Shown here: in pieces, positions 1-7,636 of the stretch | How positions within the stretch are numbered: the first letter of the stretch is position 1 | How the letters are laid out: the number at the start of each line of letters is the position of its first letter | From: CANHEE01 sp043777755 | Lineage (GTDB): Bacteria > Bacteroidota > Bacteroidia > Chitinophagales > Saprospiraceae | Direction of reading: 5' to 3' | Assembly: GCA_043777755.1 (NCBI GenBank) | Contig: JAYWHK010000251.1 | Location: 1 to 21,225, forward strand | Length of the DNA: 21,225 nt | Made by a program: the position numbers and the translations under genes | The notes under the pieces: model-generated | Database searches by the model: none | Seen by the model: the letters and a program-made list of their open reading frames with translations, nothing else | Told to the model about the DNA's origin: nothing

Positions 1-76
1 AGTCGATTGCTCAAAAAGCGATAAATAACTTCCTTATAGTCAGCTATTTATCACTTTTTTCTCAACGACAAAATAA
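1..76. repeat. Left copy of 76-bp inverted terminal repeat with hairpin
   Basis: This segment matches the reverse complement of 21150-21225 at 71 of 76 positions; the differences are at repeat positions 18, 19, 20, 44 and 52. It contains a hairpin: GATAAATA (20-27) pairs with TATTTATC (45-52), and CT (29-30) with AG (42-43). Read inward, it encodes S-R-L-L-K-K-R and a stop at 22-24, and the right copy gives S-R-L-L-K-K-S and a stop. One of the coding differences is synonymous. This fits the 3' end of a transposase gene followed by the hairpin and terminal inverted repeat of an insertion sequence. The element's family is not recognised. Confidence 0.75.
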
Positions 77-173
77 CAACGTTTATTTCTATACGCCTAA
101 TTAACAACTTACAGCAAAGGTAAATCTATTTCTTTAAAATCAATATTAAATTTGAGTAAAGAAAAAAACTATT

Positions 174-1397
174 TTAAAAATTCATTTGGGCTTGAATACG
201 TAAAAGGCTTCCTTTTTGAAGATTATCTTGTAAAATAAAGTCTTCAAAACGACGATTTGAAATCGTGTACATTGTTACCAACTCAAAATTCTTGTTCGGC
301 TGCCACTCAATTCCAAGCTCTAATTCTTTTATATCGTAGCTACGAGCGTCTAACTCGTGCTTTTTTCCACCTTGGTATTTTTGCGCACGCACAAACGGAA
401 TAATGATATGACTTTTGTATTTAGCAAGATAAGAAAGGGTAACGTAACCACCTTTTAGTTTTGTCGCTTCAATGGAATCTGTTTTGGTGTTAAATTGAGG
501 TCCTGTTCCTACATTGTATTCTGCTTGAATACCAAAAGGCTTCGGATAAAGAACAAACGATGCCGCTACACGTTGATCAGTATATGTTCTATCTTTTATG
601 ACCTTAGTTCCCTTTGAAATTTGGTCAGTTGCTAAGGTAAATCTACCTGAGTATGTCTGAATACTTGGCTCAATGATTTGACTTCCTATTTCAAAAGGGT
701 AAGCTATGCGAGTCACAATATGCGGTTTATTATTGCCTTCGGGCTTATTTGCGGTTTGCCCATTATAAAATCCAATGCCCAATACGCCATAATCACCAGA
801 ACCTTTTAAACCTTCTTTTATTAAATTAGAAAATAATTTGCGCACTTTTTCAGGAGCATAGTAAAAATTTATACCCAAATCACGTTCATTTGAAACGGCA
901 CTGTTAAGTGCATCGTTGCGGTCTAATGGCAAACGATTTTGGCTTGATTGCATATTTTCAAAGCCAAAAGGAACTTTACTTTGTCCAATGCGGAAGCGAA
1001 ACTCGTTTTTGGCATCAAGTCCTACATCAAAATAAGCATCACGAATTTGAGCAAAATGCAAGCCAGTAGAAGATGCCGAACTTGCCAAGTCTGGTTGCAA
1101 ATAAAAATAAACTCTTTTATTTATTTGTCCTGAAAAAATCAAACGGATTCGGCGAAAAAAGAAACCTCCATTTTCGCCCCAAGATCTATCGCATTGCTCA
1201 CATTTTAGTTTTTCATTCGTTTCCAACAAACGGTTGTAACGAATTTGCATATAGCCTCTGATAGAAAAAGATTCGTACCAAGGTTTGGTAGAAGTTGTTG
1301 GTTTTACAAGAGAATCTTGTTTAGAAGTTGTTGTGATTTGAGCATTCAAAATCAGTGCAGTGAAAATACTGCAAAAAAATACAAGCGTTTTTTTCAT
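174..1397 (-). CDS. Outer-membrane porin, phosphate-selective Porin_O_P type
   Basis: The product is a predicted outer-membrane beta-barrel of 407 residues. I start at the second Met (MKKTLVFFCSIF...), because it opens a classic signal peptide ending in LNAQ; the upstream Met at 1418 would add seven residues before it. After a short linker, the sequence runs through alternating aromatic/polar strands: a GYMQIRYNRL strand, then FFFRRIRLIFSG, YFYLQPDLA, an FRIGQSKVPFGFE segment and the ERDLGINFYY strand. These are the conserved blocks of the OprO/OprP-like porin family of Bacteroidota. It ends in an aromatic residue (QMNF), as barrel proteins do. Family members take up phosphate, pyrophosphate or other anions; the substrate here cannot be read from the sequence. 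It is separated from tonB by a terminator, so it is probably its own transcription unit. Confidence 0.8.
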   Translation of the reverse strand: MKKTLVFFCSIFTALILNAQITTTSKQDSLVKPTTSTKPWYESFSIRGYMQIRYNRLLETNEKLKCEQCDRSWGENGGFFFRRIRLIFSGQINKRVYFYLQPDLASSASSTGLHFAQIRDAYFDVGLDAKNEFRFRIGQSKVPFGFENMQSSQNRLPLDRNDALNSAVSNERDLGINFYYAPEKVRKLFSNLIKEGLKGSGDYGVLGIGFYNGQTANKPEGNNKPHIVTRIAYPFEIGSQIIEPSIQTYSGRFTLATDQISKGTKVIKDRTYTDQRVAASFVLYPKPFGIQAEYNVGTGPQFNTKTDSIEATKLKGGYVTLSYLAKYKSHIIIPFVRAQKYQGGKKHELDARSYDIKELELGIEWQPNKNFELVTMYTISNRRFEDFILQDNLQKGSLLRIQAQMNF

Positions 1398-1498
1398 AAT
1401 GTTCGGTAAGTAAAACACTATTGGTTTTGTAAAAATTCTCTATATTGAAGATAGTATTGCGTCAAATATTTTCCAAATTAGCAATTTTATTGAGAATA

Positions 1499-1540
1499 AA
1501 TTTGGTTTTCAATTAGAATTGGTAGTTCTAAAACCAAATT
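1499..1540 (-). promoter_or_regulatory. Hairpin upstream of the porin gene
   Basis: AATTTGGTTTT (1499-1509) pairs perfectly with AAAACCAAATT (1530-1540). Inside, after a 5-nt bulge, AGAATT (1515-1520) pairs with AGTTCT (1524-1529) through one wobble around a 3-nt loop. It lies about 100 nt upstream of the porin start, in the likely 5' leader or promoter. It could be an RNA leader structure or a palindromic operator; the sequence does not decide between them. Confidence 0.35.
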
Positions 1541-1698
1541 AAATATCAAAAAAACGATAATTTAATACAAAATAGAGAATTTTATTTTAAAAAATGTAGT
1601 TTTAATTGTCGCGTTTTTAAAAACAATGCAAAGTTGAGGTTTTTATTTTAACCCAATGTAAATTCAATATTAAGTATATGTTAAGTTTGAGAAAAAAC

Positions 1699-1735
1699 AA
1701 AAAACCTTCGAGTGAATTAACACTCGAAGGTTTTT
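1699..1735 (-). terminator. Rho-independent terminator of the exb-tonB unit
   Basis: AAAACCTTCGAGTG (1701-1714) and CACTCGAAGGTTTT (1721-1734) form a perfect 14-bp stem with a 6-nt loop. The minus strand continues into a T-rich run (TTTTTTGTTTTTTC). It lies 33 nt past the tonB stop codon. T-rich flanks on both sides could make it bidirectional. Confidence 0.85.
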
Positions 1736-1767
1736 ATAGTAAAAATGATTTAACAATCATTTATGGA

Positions 1768-2601
1768 TTAGCCTTCCAATTTGAAGCTAACTGGCAACGT
1801 AAAGTAACAACGTACGCTCTTACCTCCTTGTTTACCAGCTTTCCAAGATGGCATTCCCTTTGTCAAACGGACAGCTTCAGCATCTAAAAGTTCGTGAATT
1901 TTTTTCAAAACAGTTACGTTACTAATGCTACCATCTTTTTCAACGATAAACTTCACTACGACACGACCTTGAATGTTATTTTCACGAGCGATAGCAGGAT
2001 ATTTCACATTAGAACTCAACCACTTCATCAATTCAGTCTGTCCACCTGGAAATTCAGCAGGTTGTTCAACCGCAGCATTTTCAGTAACGCTGTTGTCTTC
2101 AACTGGTGCTTCTTTTACTTCCTCTTTTGGAGCTTCGCCCACTGGTGCTTCTTGAACTTTCACCTCATTTGTACCTTCCATCGTTTTGACAGCAATATCT
2201 TCTTTGATGTCGTCATTCGCTGGTGGTGGTGTTTCCTCCACTACTTTTTTATCCTCCTCTACCTTTGGTGGTACATATTGGATAGTATTTTTAGGTGGCG
2301 GTGGCGGTTCATTAGGCGGTGGCGGTGGCGGCGGTGGCGGTGGCGCATCTATTGGCATTTCAATGTCCGCAAGATTTACCTCCTGTACCTTTTCCTGCTG
2401 TGCTTTCAAAAGCGCACCTGCAATCTTTGAATAGATAATCGGTGCTGCGAATGCCAACATGATAGCACTTGCGCCAATAATCAAAGCCCTAAGAACGTGC
2501 TTTTCATAAATTCTACGAAGATTGTACGCACCATAAGCTTTGTTACGACCTTCAAAAATAATGTCAAGCAAATCCGTATTTAATACTTTTTGCGGTTCCA
2601 T
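1768..2601 (-). CDS. tonB: TonB-family energy transducer
   Basis: TonB links proton-motive force from ExbB/ExbD in the inner membrane to TonB-dependent receptors in the outer membrane. The 277-residue product has a cytoplasmic N-terminus containing FEGRNKAYGAYNLRR, common in Bacteroidota TonBs, then one membrane segment (about 37-58). A proline run (about 87-103) and an acidic Pro/Glu/Val periplasmic linker (104-180) follow. The C-terminal TonB domain (about 185-275) contains the YPAIARENNIQGRVVVKF block typical of TonB_C. It is last in the exbB-exbD-exbD-tonB cluster, 22 bp after the second exbD, and is followed by a strong terminator. The uninterrupted proline run is encoded by a GGC/GGT-repeat tract on the plus strand. 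Confidence 0.9.
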   Translation of the reverse strand: MEPQKVLNTDLLDIIFEGRNKAYGAYNLRRIYEKHVLRALIIGASAIMLAFAAPIIYSKIAGALLKAQQEKVQEVNLADIEMPIDAPPPPPPPPPPNEPPPPPKNTIQYVPPKVEEDKKVVEETPPPANDDIKEDIAVKTMEGTNEVKVQEAPVGEAPKEEVKEAPVEDNSVTENAAVEQPAEFPGGQTELMKWLSSNVKYPAIARENNIQGRVVVKFIVEKDGSISNVTVLKKIHELLDAEAVRLTKGMPSWKAGKQGGKSVRCYFTLPVSFKLEG

Positions 2602-2623
2602 GTGTCGGAAAATTTAAAAATTT

Positions 2624-3205
2624 TTAATTAGTTGCTTCATTTTCTAAGTCAGATGTAGCACCTGCACCTTCACGACGACCTTTATAGAGCGACACTGAAT
2701 CTACTGGAAGTTTGAAGTCCATCAATGTGTAAATTTTTACTTTATTGATAGACATTTCATCTAATACATCTACTAAGTTTTTGTAGTTAGATTGTTTCAT
2801 TGGTTTGATAAGAACAATCATCACTGAATCTGAACCCCATTTGTTTCTAATTTTCTGACGTACTTCTTTGATTACGGGTTGTAAGTTAGAAGATTGTGAG
2901 AAATCAATAGAATCTACTTTAGGGTCTTTTGCTCCACGAAACCAGTACAATTTGTTTTCTGGTCCGAGTACCAATTGTAAAACTTTTGATTCTTTTACAA
3001 CAGGCTGATCCTTAGGCGTATCTTTATCTTTTGCAGGGATTTTTAAGTCCATTGCAGAAGGCGTAGAGAATGTAGTAACGAGTACGAAGAAAGTAATCAA
3101 TAAGAATCCCAAATCCACCATGGGTGTCATGTCAATTCTTGTGGACAACTTTTTCGACCGTTTTTTCCCACCTTTCCCACCGGAGTCTTGTGATATTTCT
3201 GCCAT
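2624..3205 (-). CDS. exbD: ExbD/TolR-family biopolymer transport protein (second copy)
   Basis: This is a 193-residue ExbD-family protein of the proton channel that powers TonB. A basic, Gly/Lys-rich cytoplasmic N-terminus (1-22) precedes one transmembrane helix (about 28-46, MVDLGFLLITFFVLV). Asp31 sits in the position of the proton-conducting Asp of E. coli ExbD (Asp25). The remainder is a periplasmic domain with the IVLIKPMKQSNYKNLVDVLDE segment, matching the family's peptidoglycan/TonB-facing fold. It lies 38 bp downstream of the first exbD and 22 bp upstream of tonB. Paired, diverged exbD genes are common in this phylum. Confidence 0.88.
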   Translation of the reverse strand: MAEISQDSGGKGGKKRSKKLSTRIDMTPMVDLGFLLITFFVLVTTFSTPSAMDLKIPAKDKDTPKDQPVVKESKVLQLVLGPENKLYWFRGAKDPKVDSIDFSQSSNLQPVIKEVRQKIRNKWGSDSVMIVLIKPMKQSNYKNLVDVLDEMSINKVKIYTLMDFKLPVDSVSLYKGRREGAGATSDLENEATN

Positions 3206-3243
3206 TGTTTATGGTATTTAAAAAAGGGTTTAATAAAAAAGGT

Positions 3244-3945
3244 TTAATGTCCACCTGATCCTGCACCTTTAGACGCACTTTCACCACCTTTGAGGTTTGT
3301 CACCAAGTCAAACTTGTTGATTGCGCAATCTTTTAGTGTGTTCAAAATCAAATCTACTTTCGGATATTCGGTAACACCGTCACCTTTAAGTGCCAAACGA
3401 ATCCAATCGTAATTTGCCATAGAGAAAGTTTCACCAGCTTTGATTTTCTTAGCTTCGGTTACTTTCAAGTGCGCATTACGGCAGCTCTTTAACCAATCGG
3501 CTAATTCGTTGCGTTTGAATTTGCTTGTCAAAGAATCTACTGGAATACCAGAAGATTTATCGTCGTTAGCCATTGTTCCATTTAAGATTTTTGGCAAATC
3601 TTGGAAGCCAACGCCGAAGGATTCTATTGTTTTGAATTTCTTAATGTCTTCTGCACTAAATTGTACTGAAGGATACTGAGTGCGCATGAATTCAAGTGAT
3701 TTCTCACGAACATCTTGGTTGTCAGTTCCCCAAAATACACGTCCATCTTTTGCAACGGTTACAGTTTGAAGGTCAGTATTTACAATCTTGCGATTGGAAA
3801 CAGAACCTGGCATTTCAATCTGCATCGGGTCTTGTGGACGAAACTTAGAAGTCAATATAAAGAAAGTCAAAAGCAAGAAAGCTACGTCGCACATCGCTGT
3901 CATATCGACAAATGTGCTACTTCTTTTCATTTTAACCTTAGGCAT
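3244..3945 (-). CDS. exbD: ExbD/TolR-family biopolymer transport protein (first copy)
   Basis: The product has 233 residues, longer than a typical ExbD of about 140. It has a short basic N-terminus (MPKVKMKRSS), then a transmembrane helix (about 15-33, MTAMCDVAFLLLTFFILTS) carrying the conserved Asp at residue 20. The periplasmic part has an insertion, roughly residues 100-160, absent from proteobacterial ExbDs, and ends in a Gly/Ser-rich tail. The fold ends with YPKVDLILNTLKDCAINKFDLVTNL, which resembles the conserved end of the ExbD domain. It probably forms a mixed ExbD dimer or an alternative partner with the second copy. It begins 668 bp after exbB, an unusually wide gap for this operon. 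Confidence 0.85.
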   Translation of the reverse strand: MPKVKMKRSSTFVDMTAMCDVAFLLLTFFILTSKFRPQDPMQIEMPGSVSNRKIVNTDLQTVTVAKDGRVFWGTDNQDVREKSLEFMRTQYPSVQFSAEDIKKFKTIESFGVGFQDLPKILNGTMANDDKSSGIPVDSLTSKFKRNELADWLKSCRNAHLKVTEAKKIKAGETFSMANYDWIRLALKGDGVTEYPKVDLILNTLKDCAINKFDLVTNLKGGESASKGAGSGGH

Positions 3946-3980
3946 ATCGTAATTAGGTTAAATTAGTTGAATTAAAAGTC

Positions 3981-4132
3981 AAAATGTAAAACCGCAAAAT
4001 TTAAAATGTAAAAATCACGTATATAAGTGATTTGGTATATTTCAAAATTAGTATTTTTTCATTTAGAGTTGATTAAGTTGTACGGACTTATTGAAAGTCA
4101 AAATGTAAAAAAAATAAATTCAAAATGTAAAA
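3981..4132. repeat. Two pairs of AAAATGTAAAA repeats with 22-bp spacing
   Basis: AAAATGTAAAA occurs at 3981-3991, 4003-4013, 4100-4110 and 4122-4132. Within each pair, the copies are exactly 22 bp apart (two helical turns), and the pairs are 119 bp apart. Three copies share a longer TCAAAATGTAAAA context. The repeats lie immediately upstream of the first exbD gene. Same-face spacing suggests protein binding sites, but the low complexity of the region leaves chance open. Confidence 0.4.
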
Positions 4133-4577
4133 GTACTGACAAATCAGCTACACCTCAAAGCTACCATAATTACTTTTTTCCTTCACTTAAAATAGAATTC
4201 TATAAAAGCATTTCCAACTTAATCAACTTTATGATTAACTTATCTTTGCTTATACATTAAAGATGCAAACTGCATACAAAATGCATAAGAGCCAACTAAC
4301 TTTTTTTTTCTTTTTAAAAAAATATTTTTTAAGATATTGATTATGAGCATTTTATACAAAAATATTTTTTGAAAAAATTTTCATAATTTGTAAAGACTTA
4401 GTGTATTTTATTTAATCACGAATTTTATCTAATTAATCGAATTTTCACTAATTGCTACTTAACAATTAAATCTAAATTTCACTAATTGTATTAAAACTTC
4501 GTTTTAATCTCTCACATAACTAAGTTTTTATCATAATTTCTAATGATTGAAAAAACTATCGTATCTTCAATAACATT

Positions 4578-4603
4578 AAAGCCCTTTCCAAAGGAAAGGA
4601 TTT
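4578..4603 (-). terminator. Hairpin after exbB, possible attenuator
   Basis: CCTTTCC (4583-4589) and GGAAAGG (4593-4599) form a 7-bp stem with a 3-nt loop, extended by AAA/TTT after a short mismatch. It starts 11 nt past the exbB stop. The T-run on the minus strand is weak, so termination may be partial, which would make more exbB than exbD message. Confidence 0.45.
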
Positions 4604-4613
4604 AAGATAGGTA

Positions 4614-5447
4614 TTACTTGTTGCGAGCAGCAAAAGTATTAGCGATAGAGAAACCAGCTTCGTCGATTGAATATGTCATACCATCAATACGAGAAGTAAA
4701 GTAGTTGTACATAATCATCGCCACAACTGATGTTGCAATACCTAAAGCGGTATTAATTAAGGCTTCAGAGATACCCGTAGATAAAGCAACAGCATCAGGA
4801 GAACCTGCCGTAGCAAGTGCCGAGAACGCCTTGATCATACCCAATACTGTACCCAAAAGTGCAGTCAATGTACCAACAGAAGTTAATGTAGCCAAGATAG
4901 GCAAGTTCTTTTCCAACATTGGAAGTTCCAAAGCTGTAGCTTCTTCTACTTCTTGACGGATAGCAGTGATTTTTTGCTCTTTGTCCATTGCAGTGTCCAC
5001 TTCACACTCTTTGTACTTGCTCAATACAGCACGAACAACGTTTGCAACAGAACCTTTTTGCTTGTCACACTCAGAGATTGCTGCGTTCACATCACCTTTT
5101 TCAAGGTTAAACTTAATACGACGAACAAAATCTTCGATACGACCAGAACCATTAGCCTTAGCCAATGTAATGAAACGCTCGATTGAGAAAATAACAACAA
5201 TCATGAAGAATGCCATTAGTAATGGTACGATGAAACCACCTTTGTAGATAATACCCAATACATTACCTTGTTTTGGGTGACCTTTTAGGGCATCTCCGCC
5301 TTCAAAGTTGTCAGGATTACCCATGATGAATTTCCAGATGATGTAACCGCAAACCAAACATAATGGAATTACGATTGAAGCGATTGGCAATCCGCTCGCT
5401 TTTGGAGCAGCTGACGAGTTAGCAGCTTTAGTAGTAGGTTGGCTCAT
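4614..5447 (-). CDS. exbB: MotA/TolQ/ExbB proton channel family protein
   Basis: The 277-residue product is the channel subunit that, with ExbD, harvests proton-motive force for TonB. Membrane segments are at about 20-41, 70-91, 182-206 and 222-248. A cytoplasmic domain between the second and third holds the FNLEKGDVNAAISECDKQ region. The third and fourth helices carry the ExbB/TolQ signature: SVGTLTALLGTVLGMIKAF (190-208), then GISEALINTALGIATSVVA. Compared with E. coli ExbB, it has an additional N-terminal membrane segment after an Ala/Ser-rich start; this four-helix form is common in Bacteroidota. It is the first gene of the cluster and diverges from the sigma-factor gene. Confidence 0.9.
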   Translation of the reverse strand: MSQPTTKAANSSAAPKASGLPIASIVIPLCLVCGYIIWKFIMGNPDNFEGGDALKGHPKQGNVLGIIYKGGFIVPLLMAFFMIVVIFSIERFITLAKANGSGRIEDFVRRIKFNLEKGDVNAAISECDKQKGSVANVVRAVLSKYKECEVDTAMDKEQKITAIRQEVEEATALELPMLEKNLPILATLTSVGTLTALLGTVLGMIKAFSALATAGSPDAVALSTGISEALINTALGIATSVVAMIMYNYFTSRIDGMTYSIDEAGFSIANTFAARNK

Positions 5448-6105
5448 AAATCAGAAGATTTAAATTAAAGATTTAGTTAATGAATTTTTTTATAAATATA
5501 AATTTGATGCAATGATAGATTGTTTTTTTAAAATATTAAAATTTTGTGCTTTATTTTTTTCATAAACATTAAAAAAAATTCTTATTTTAACTTAAAAGTA
5601 GCATTTTTATTTTGTTTTTAACACTTGAAAGTCAATACTTTATGTAATTTTTGCCACATTTTTGAAATTTTCTCTTTTAACTTATTTTTAACACACGGTT
5701 GTATTGATTTATTCTCTACGTATCTGAAATTTATTTATTTGATAACTTGCATTTCGCTAATAATTAAAAAAACACTTGACCTCTTCTCCTATCAAATGTA
5801 TTACTTTTATCGACTTAAACGAATATCCTCAAAACGTTGATTTCAAATTTGCAACATGGTAAATATTTTAGTAAAAATAAAATTTTTATTAAATATAAAT
5901 TATCAAAATAAAAAATTAAGAATATACAATTTTTAATTTTTTTATTGTATAAAAAAATTAGCAAAATGTTAAAGTATAGCAACTAAAATAATTTTACAAA
6001 ATATTACTTTTTTTACAAGAAAACTGAGATTGTCATATTCTAATTTTATTTTTGCAAAAAAATGAATACTTCTATTACACTTCTTCAAAAAATAGCATAT
6101 ACTAC
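5448..6105. other. AT-rich divergent intergenic region (exbB / sigma factor)
   Basis: I see no gene here. On the minus strand, TACATTTG (5800-5793) matches the -7 consensus TAnnTTTG and could drive exbB, but would give a leader of about 340 nt. An inverted repeat TATACAAT (5923-5930) / ATTGTATA (5944-5951) and two copies of TTTTTAACAC lie within it. The sigma-factor -7 box is at 6047-6054. Confidence 0.5.
6047..6054 (+). promoter_or_regulatory. -7 promoter box of the sigma/anti-sigma unit
   Basis: TATTTTTG matches the Bacteroidota -7 consensus TAnnTTTG. It lies 52 bp upstream of the ATG at 6106. A candidate TTG start at 6052 lies inside the box, which argues for the ATG. No good -33 TTTG is present at the expected distance. 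Confidence 0.45.
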
Positions 6106-6672
6106 ATGAGAGAATATACCGCACAAAAATGGTACAATGGATTGCTTCAAGCAAATGAAGAAGCTGAAAGTAAATTCTATGACCTTACTTTGTCGCAAAT
6201 AATGACTTTGTGTCATCGGGAAGACATCAATGAAATAGAGGCAGATCAAATTTTTATTGATAGCTATGTATTGTGCTTGGCGAATATAAGAAATGGAAAG
6301 TATAAATTTGTAGGAAATAAACCGTCTTCGTATGCTTATAGCATTGCTCATAATAAAATTAAAGAATATAAGCGCAAGCGTGGTTTAGCGTTTGTTGAAC
6401 ATAAAGAAGACAGCGAAATGATTGATAATGATTGGGAACATGATTTTATTGATTATGGCGAAAAAAGTGGGCTGTTTTGGAGTGCATTTAATGCGCTTTG
6501 TACCGCTTGTAAAGGATTGCTCAATGCTTCTTACGAGAAAAAGTTGAAAGACCAACAAATTGCAGACAGCGATGAATTTCCTGCTTACAATACACGTGGC
6601 GGAGTAAATCGTAGAAAAAGAGAGTGCTCTGAAGAATTTAAAGCAAATTTAGAAAAAAATGGGTATTTTTAA
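6106..6672 (+). CDS. Sigma-70 family RNA polymerase sigma factor-like protein
   Basis: I take the ATG at 6106 as the start (188 residues, MREYTAQKW...); an upstream TTG at 6052 overlaps a promoter box. Residues about 15-100 look like sigma region 2: an acidic segment EIEADQIFIDSYVLCLANIRNG, then SYAYSIAHNKIKEYKRKRG, the helix that in ECF sigmas contacts the -10 DNA. Residues about 115-185 look like a degenerate region 4 (FNALCTACKGLLNASYEKKLKDQQIAD..., then GGVNRRKRECSEEFKANLEK), a helix-turn-helix for the -35 element. It is followed 42 bp downstream by a membrane protein with an anti-sigma-like N-terminus, the usual ECF sigma/anti-sigma arrangement. Region 4 is weakly conserved, so a transcription regulator of the same fold is the alternative. 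Confidence 0.65.
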   Translation: MREYTAQKWYNGLLQANEEAESKFYDLTLSQIMTLCHREDINEIEADQIFIDSYVLCLANIRNGKYKFVGNKPSSYAYSIAHNKIKEYKRKRGLAFVEHKEDSEMIDNDWEHDFIDYGEKSGLFWSAFNALCTACKGLLNASYEKKLKDQQIADSDEFPAYNTRGGVNRRKRECSEEFKANLEKNGYF

Positions 6673-6714
6673 CAAGCCAAACTGCCCTTTTTTAACCAAA
6701 ATAATTCAATTAGA

Positions 6715-7629
6715 ATGAACTATATAGAATACATCAGTGAATATTTAGATAAGGATCTTAGTGATGCTGATGCGATACGTTTTGAACAGGCTTTGACCAC
6801 AGACGAAGCACTGCAAAAAGCACTCGCCCAAGAGCAAGCTATCCGACAACAATTTGAATATGAAGCGATTAGACAAAAAGCATCAGCATTGCACGAGTTC
6901 AAAGAAACAGAACTGGCGCAAGACACTGCAATAGCAGCGCAATTCGAGTATGAACAGATACGTCAAAAGGCGTTGGCGTTGCGAGAACGAAAAAAAGTGG
7001 CACTTGCTTCTGAGGAAGAAAAACAGGCACACCAAGCAAAAATAATTCCGTTATACCGTCGAATTATGCCTTATGCCATGGCGGCTTCGATAGCTGGGTT
7101 GATTATGTTTGGGTATTGGAATATGGGTAAGCAATCAATTGAGAATGAGGTAGTAATCAATCCAATTTTTATTGATACTATAAAAACAGAAACGCCTATT
7201 GTTCCATTACAAAAGATTGATAAAGAGGAGGTTGTAGGAAAAATAAAATCAGATAATCAAGTAGAAAAGCATAAAGTCAAACGAGGAAATCTGAAAGAAG
7301 AACGTCTTGCAAGCACGAATCCTCTTTTTGATGAAAATGCTACAGATATTGTACTGAATGATTTTTGTAAAGATGAATTGAAAGATATGAATATGGAAGT
7401 CATGGGCAGTGAAAACGAAAAATCCGCAGCTACTTTTCTAAAAAAAGGTCAATACAATGAGGCGGAAGAATTGCTCCTCGCTCAAACAGAAAAAAACGAC
7501 GACACCTTTTTTCTTTTGGCTTTGGTCGCCATAAAAAAGAAAGAAAATCAAAAAGCTATTAAATTTTTACAAGGTATAAAAAAGAAAAGCAACGAAGTGA
7601 AAGAGGTATTAGAAAAAGTTGGTTTTTAA
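6715..7629 (+). CDS. Single-pass membrane protein, putative anti-sigma factor
   Basis: This 304-residue product starts with ISEYLDKDLSDADAIRFEQAL, which resembles the first helices of anti-sigma factors, but without the Cys/His zinc site. A highly charged helical stretch follows with a 30-residue tandem duplication (about 37-66 and 67-96, both containing QFEYE-IRQKA-AL). One transmembrane helix (about 117-135, IMPYAMAASIAGLIMFGYW) separates this cytoplasmic part from a periplasmic tail. The last 70 residues (ATFLKKGQYNEAEELLLAQ...KAIKFLQGIKKK) resemble one or two TPR-like helix pairs. It is in one unit with the upstream sigma-like gene. The job proposed is to hold the sigma factor at the membrane and release it on a periplasmic signal. 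The anti-sigma call rests on context and N-terminal resemblance. Confidence 0.55.
   Translation: MNYIEYISEYLDKDLSDADAIRFEQALTTDEALQKALAQEQAIRQQFEYEAIRQKASALHEFKETELAQDTAIAAQFEYEQIRQKALALRERKKVALASEEEKQAHQAKIIPLYRRIMPYAMAASIAGLIMFGYWNMGKQSIENEVVINPIFIDTIKTETPIVPLQKIDKEEVVGKIKSDNQVEKHKVKRGNLKEERLASTNPLFDENATDIVLNDFCKDELKDMNMEVMGSENEKSAATFLKKGQYNEAEELLLAQTEKNDDTFFLLALVAIKKKENQKAIKFLQGIKKKSNEVKEVLEKVGF
6823..7002 (+). repeat. 30-residue tandem duplication inside the putative anti-sigma gene
   Basis: Residues 37-66 and 67-96 align over the full 30-residue period (ALAQEQAIRQ against ELAQDTAIAA, then QFEYEAIRQKASAL against QFEYEQIRQKALAL). The DNA of the copies is clearly diverged, so the duplication is old and kept at protein level. 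Confidence 0.7.
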
Positions 7630-7636
7630 GAAAAAA

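Larger units (their letters stand above)
1398..1767. other. Non-coding region between porin and tonB
   Basis: This AT-rich gap holds the tonB terminator (1699-1735) and a long imperfect hairpin (1499-1540) in the porin upstream region. I found no minus-strand TAnnTTTG box for the porin and no credible open frame. Confidence 0.6.
3946..4613. other. AT-rich 668-bp gap inside the exb-tonB cluster
   Basis: I see no coding potential: the one open plus-strand stretch (4027-4260) has no family-like composition. The gap contains a hairpin just past exbB (4578-4603), two pairs of AAAATGTAAAA repeats with 22-bp spacing (3981-4132), and a direct repeat TTTCACTAATTG (4443-4454 and 4477-4488). A minus-strand TAATTTTG box at 4050-4043 fits the TAnnTTTG -7 consensus and could start transcription of the exbD genes, although no matching -33 element is visible. 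Confidence 0.55.

Noticed and set aside
1894..2434. Plus-strand open frames rich in Trp/Arg or Gly opposite tonB
   Set aside because: They are antisense shadows of the proline-rich tonB tract; composition follows directly from the repeat codons.
4027..4260. 77-codon plus-strand open frame in the exbB-exbD gap
   Set aside because: No start context, AT-driven composition, no recognisable motif, and it covers the repeat pairs.
6052..6105. Upstream TTG start for the sigma-like gene
   Set aside because: The TTG lies inside a TATTTTTG promoter box and the added 18 residues look like random AT-rich translation.
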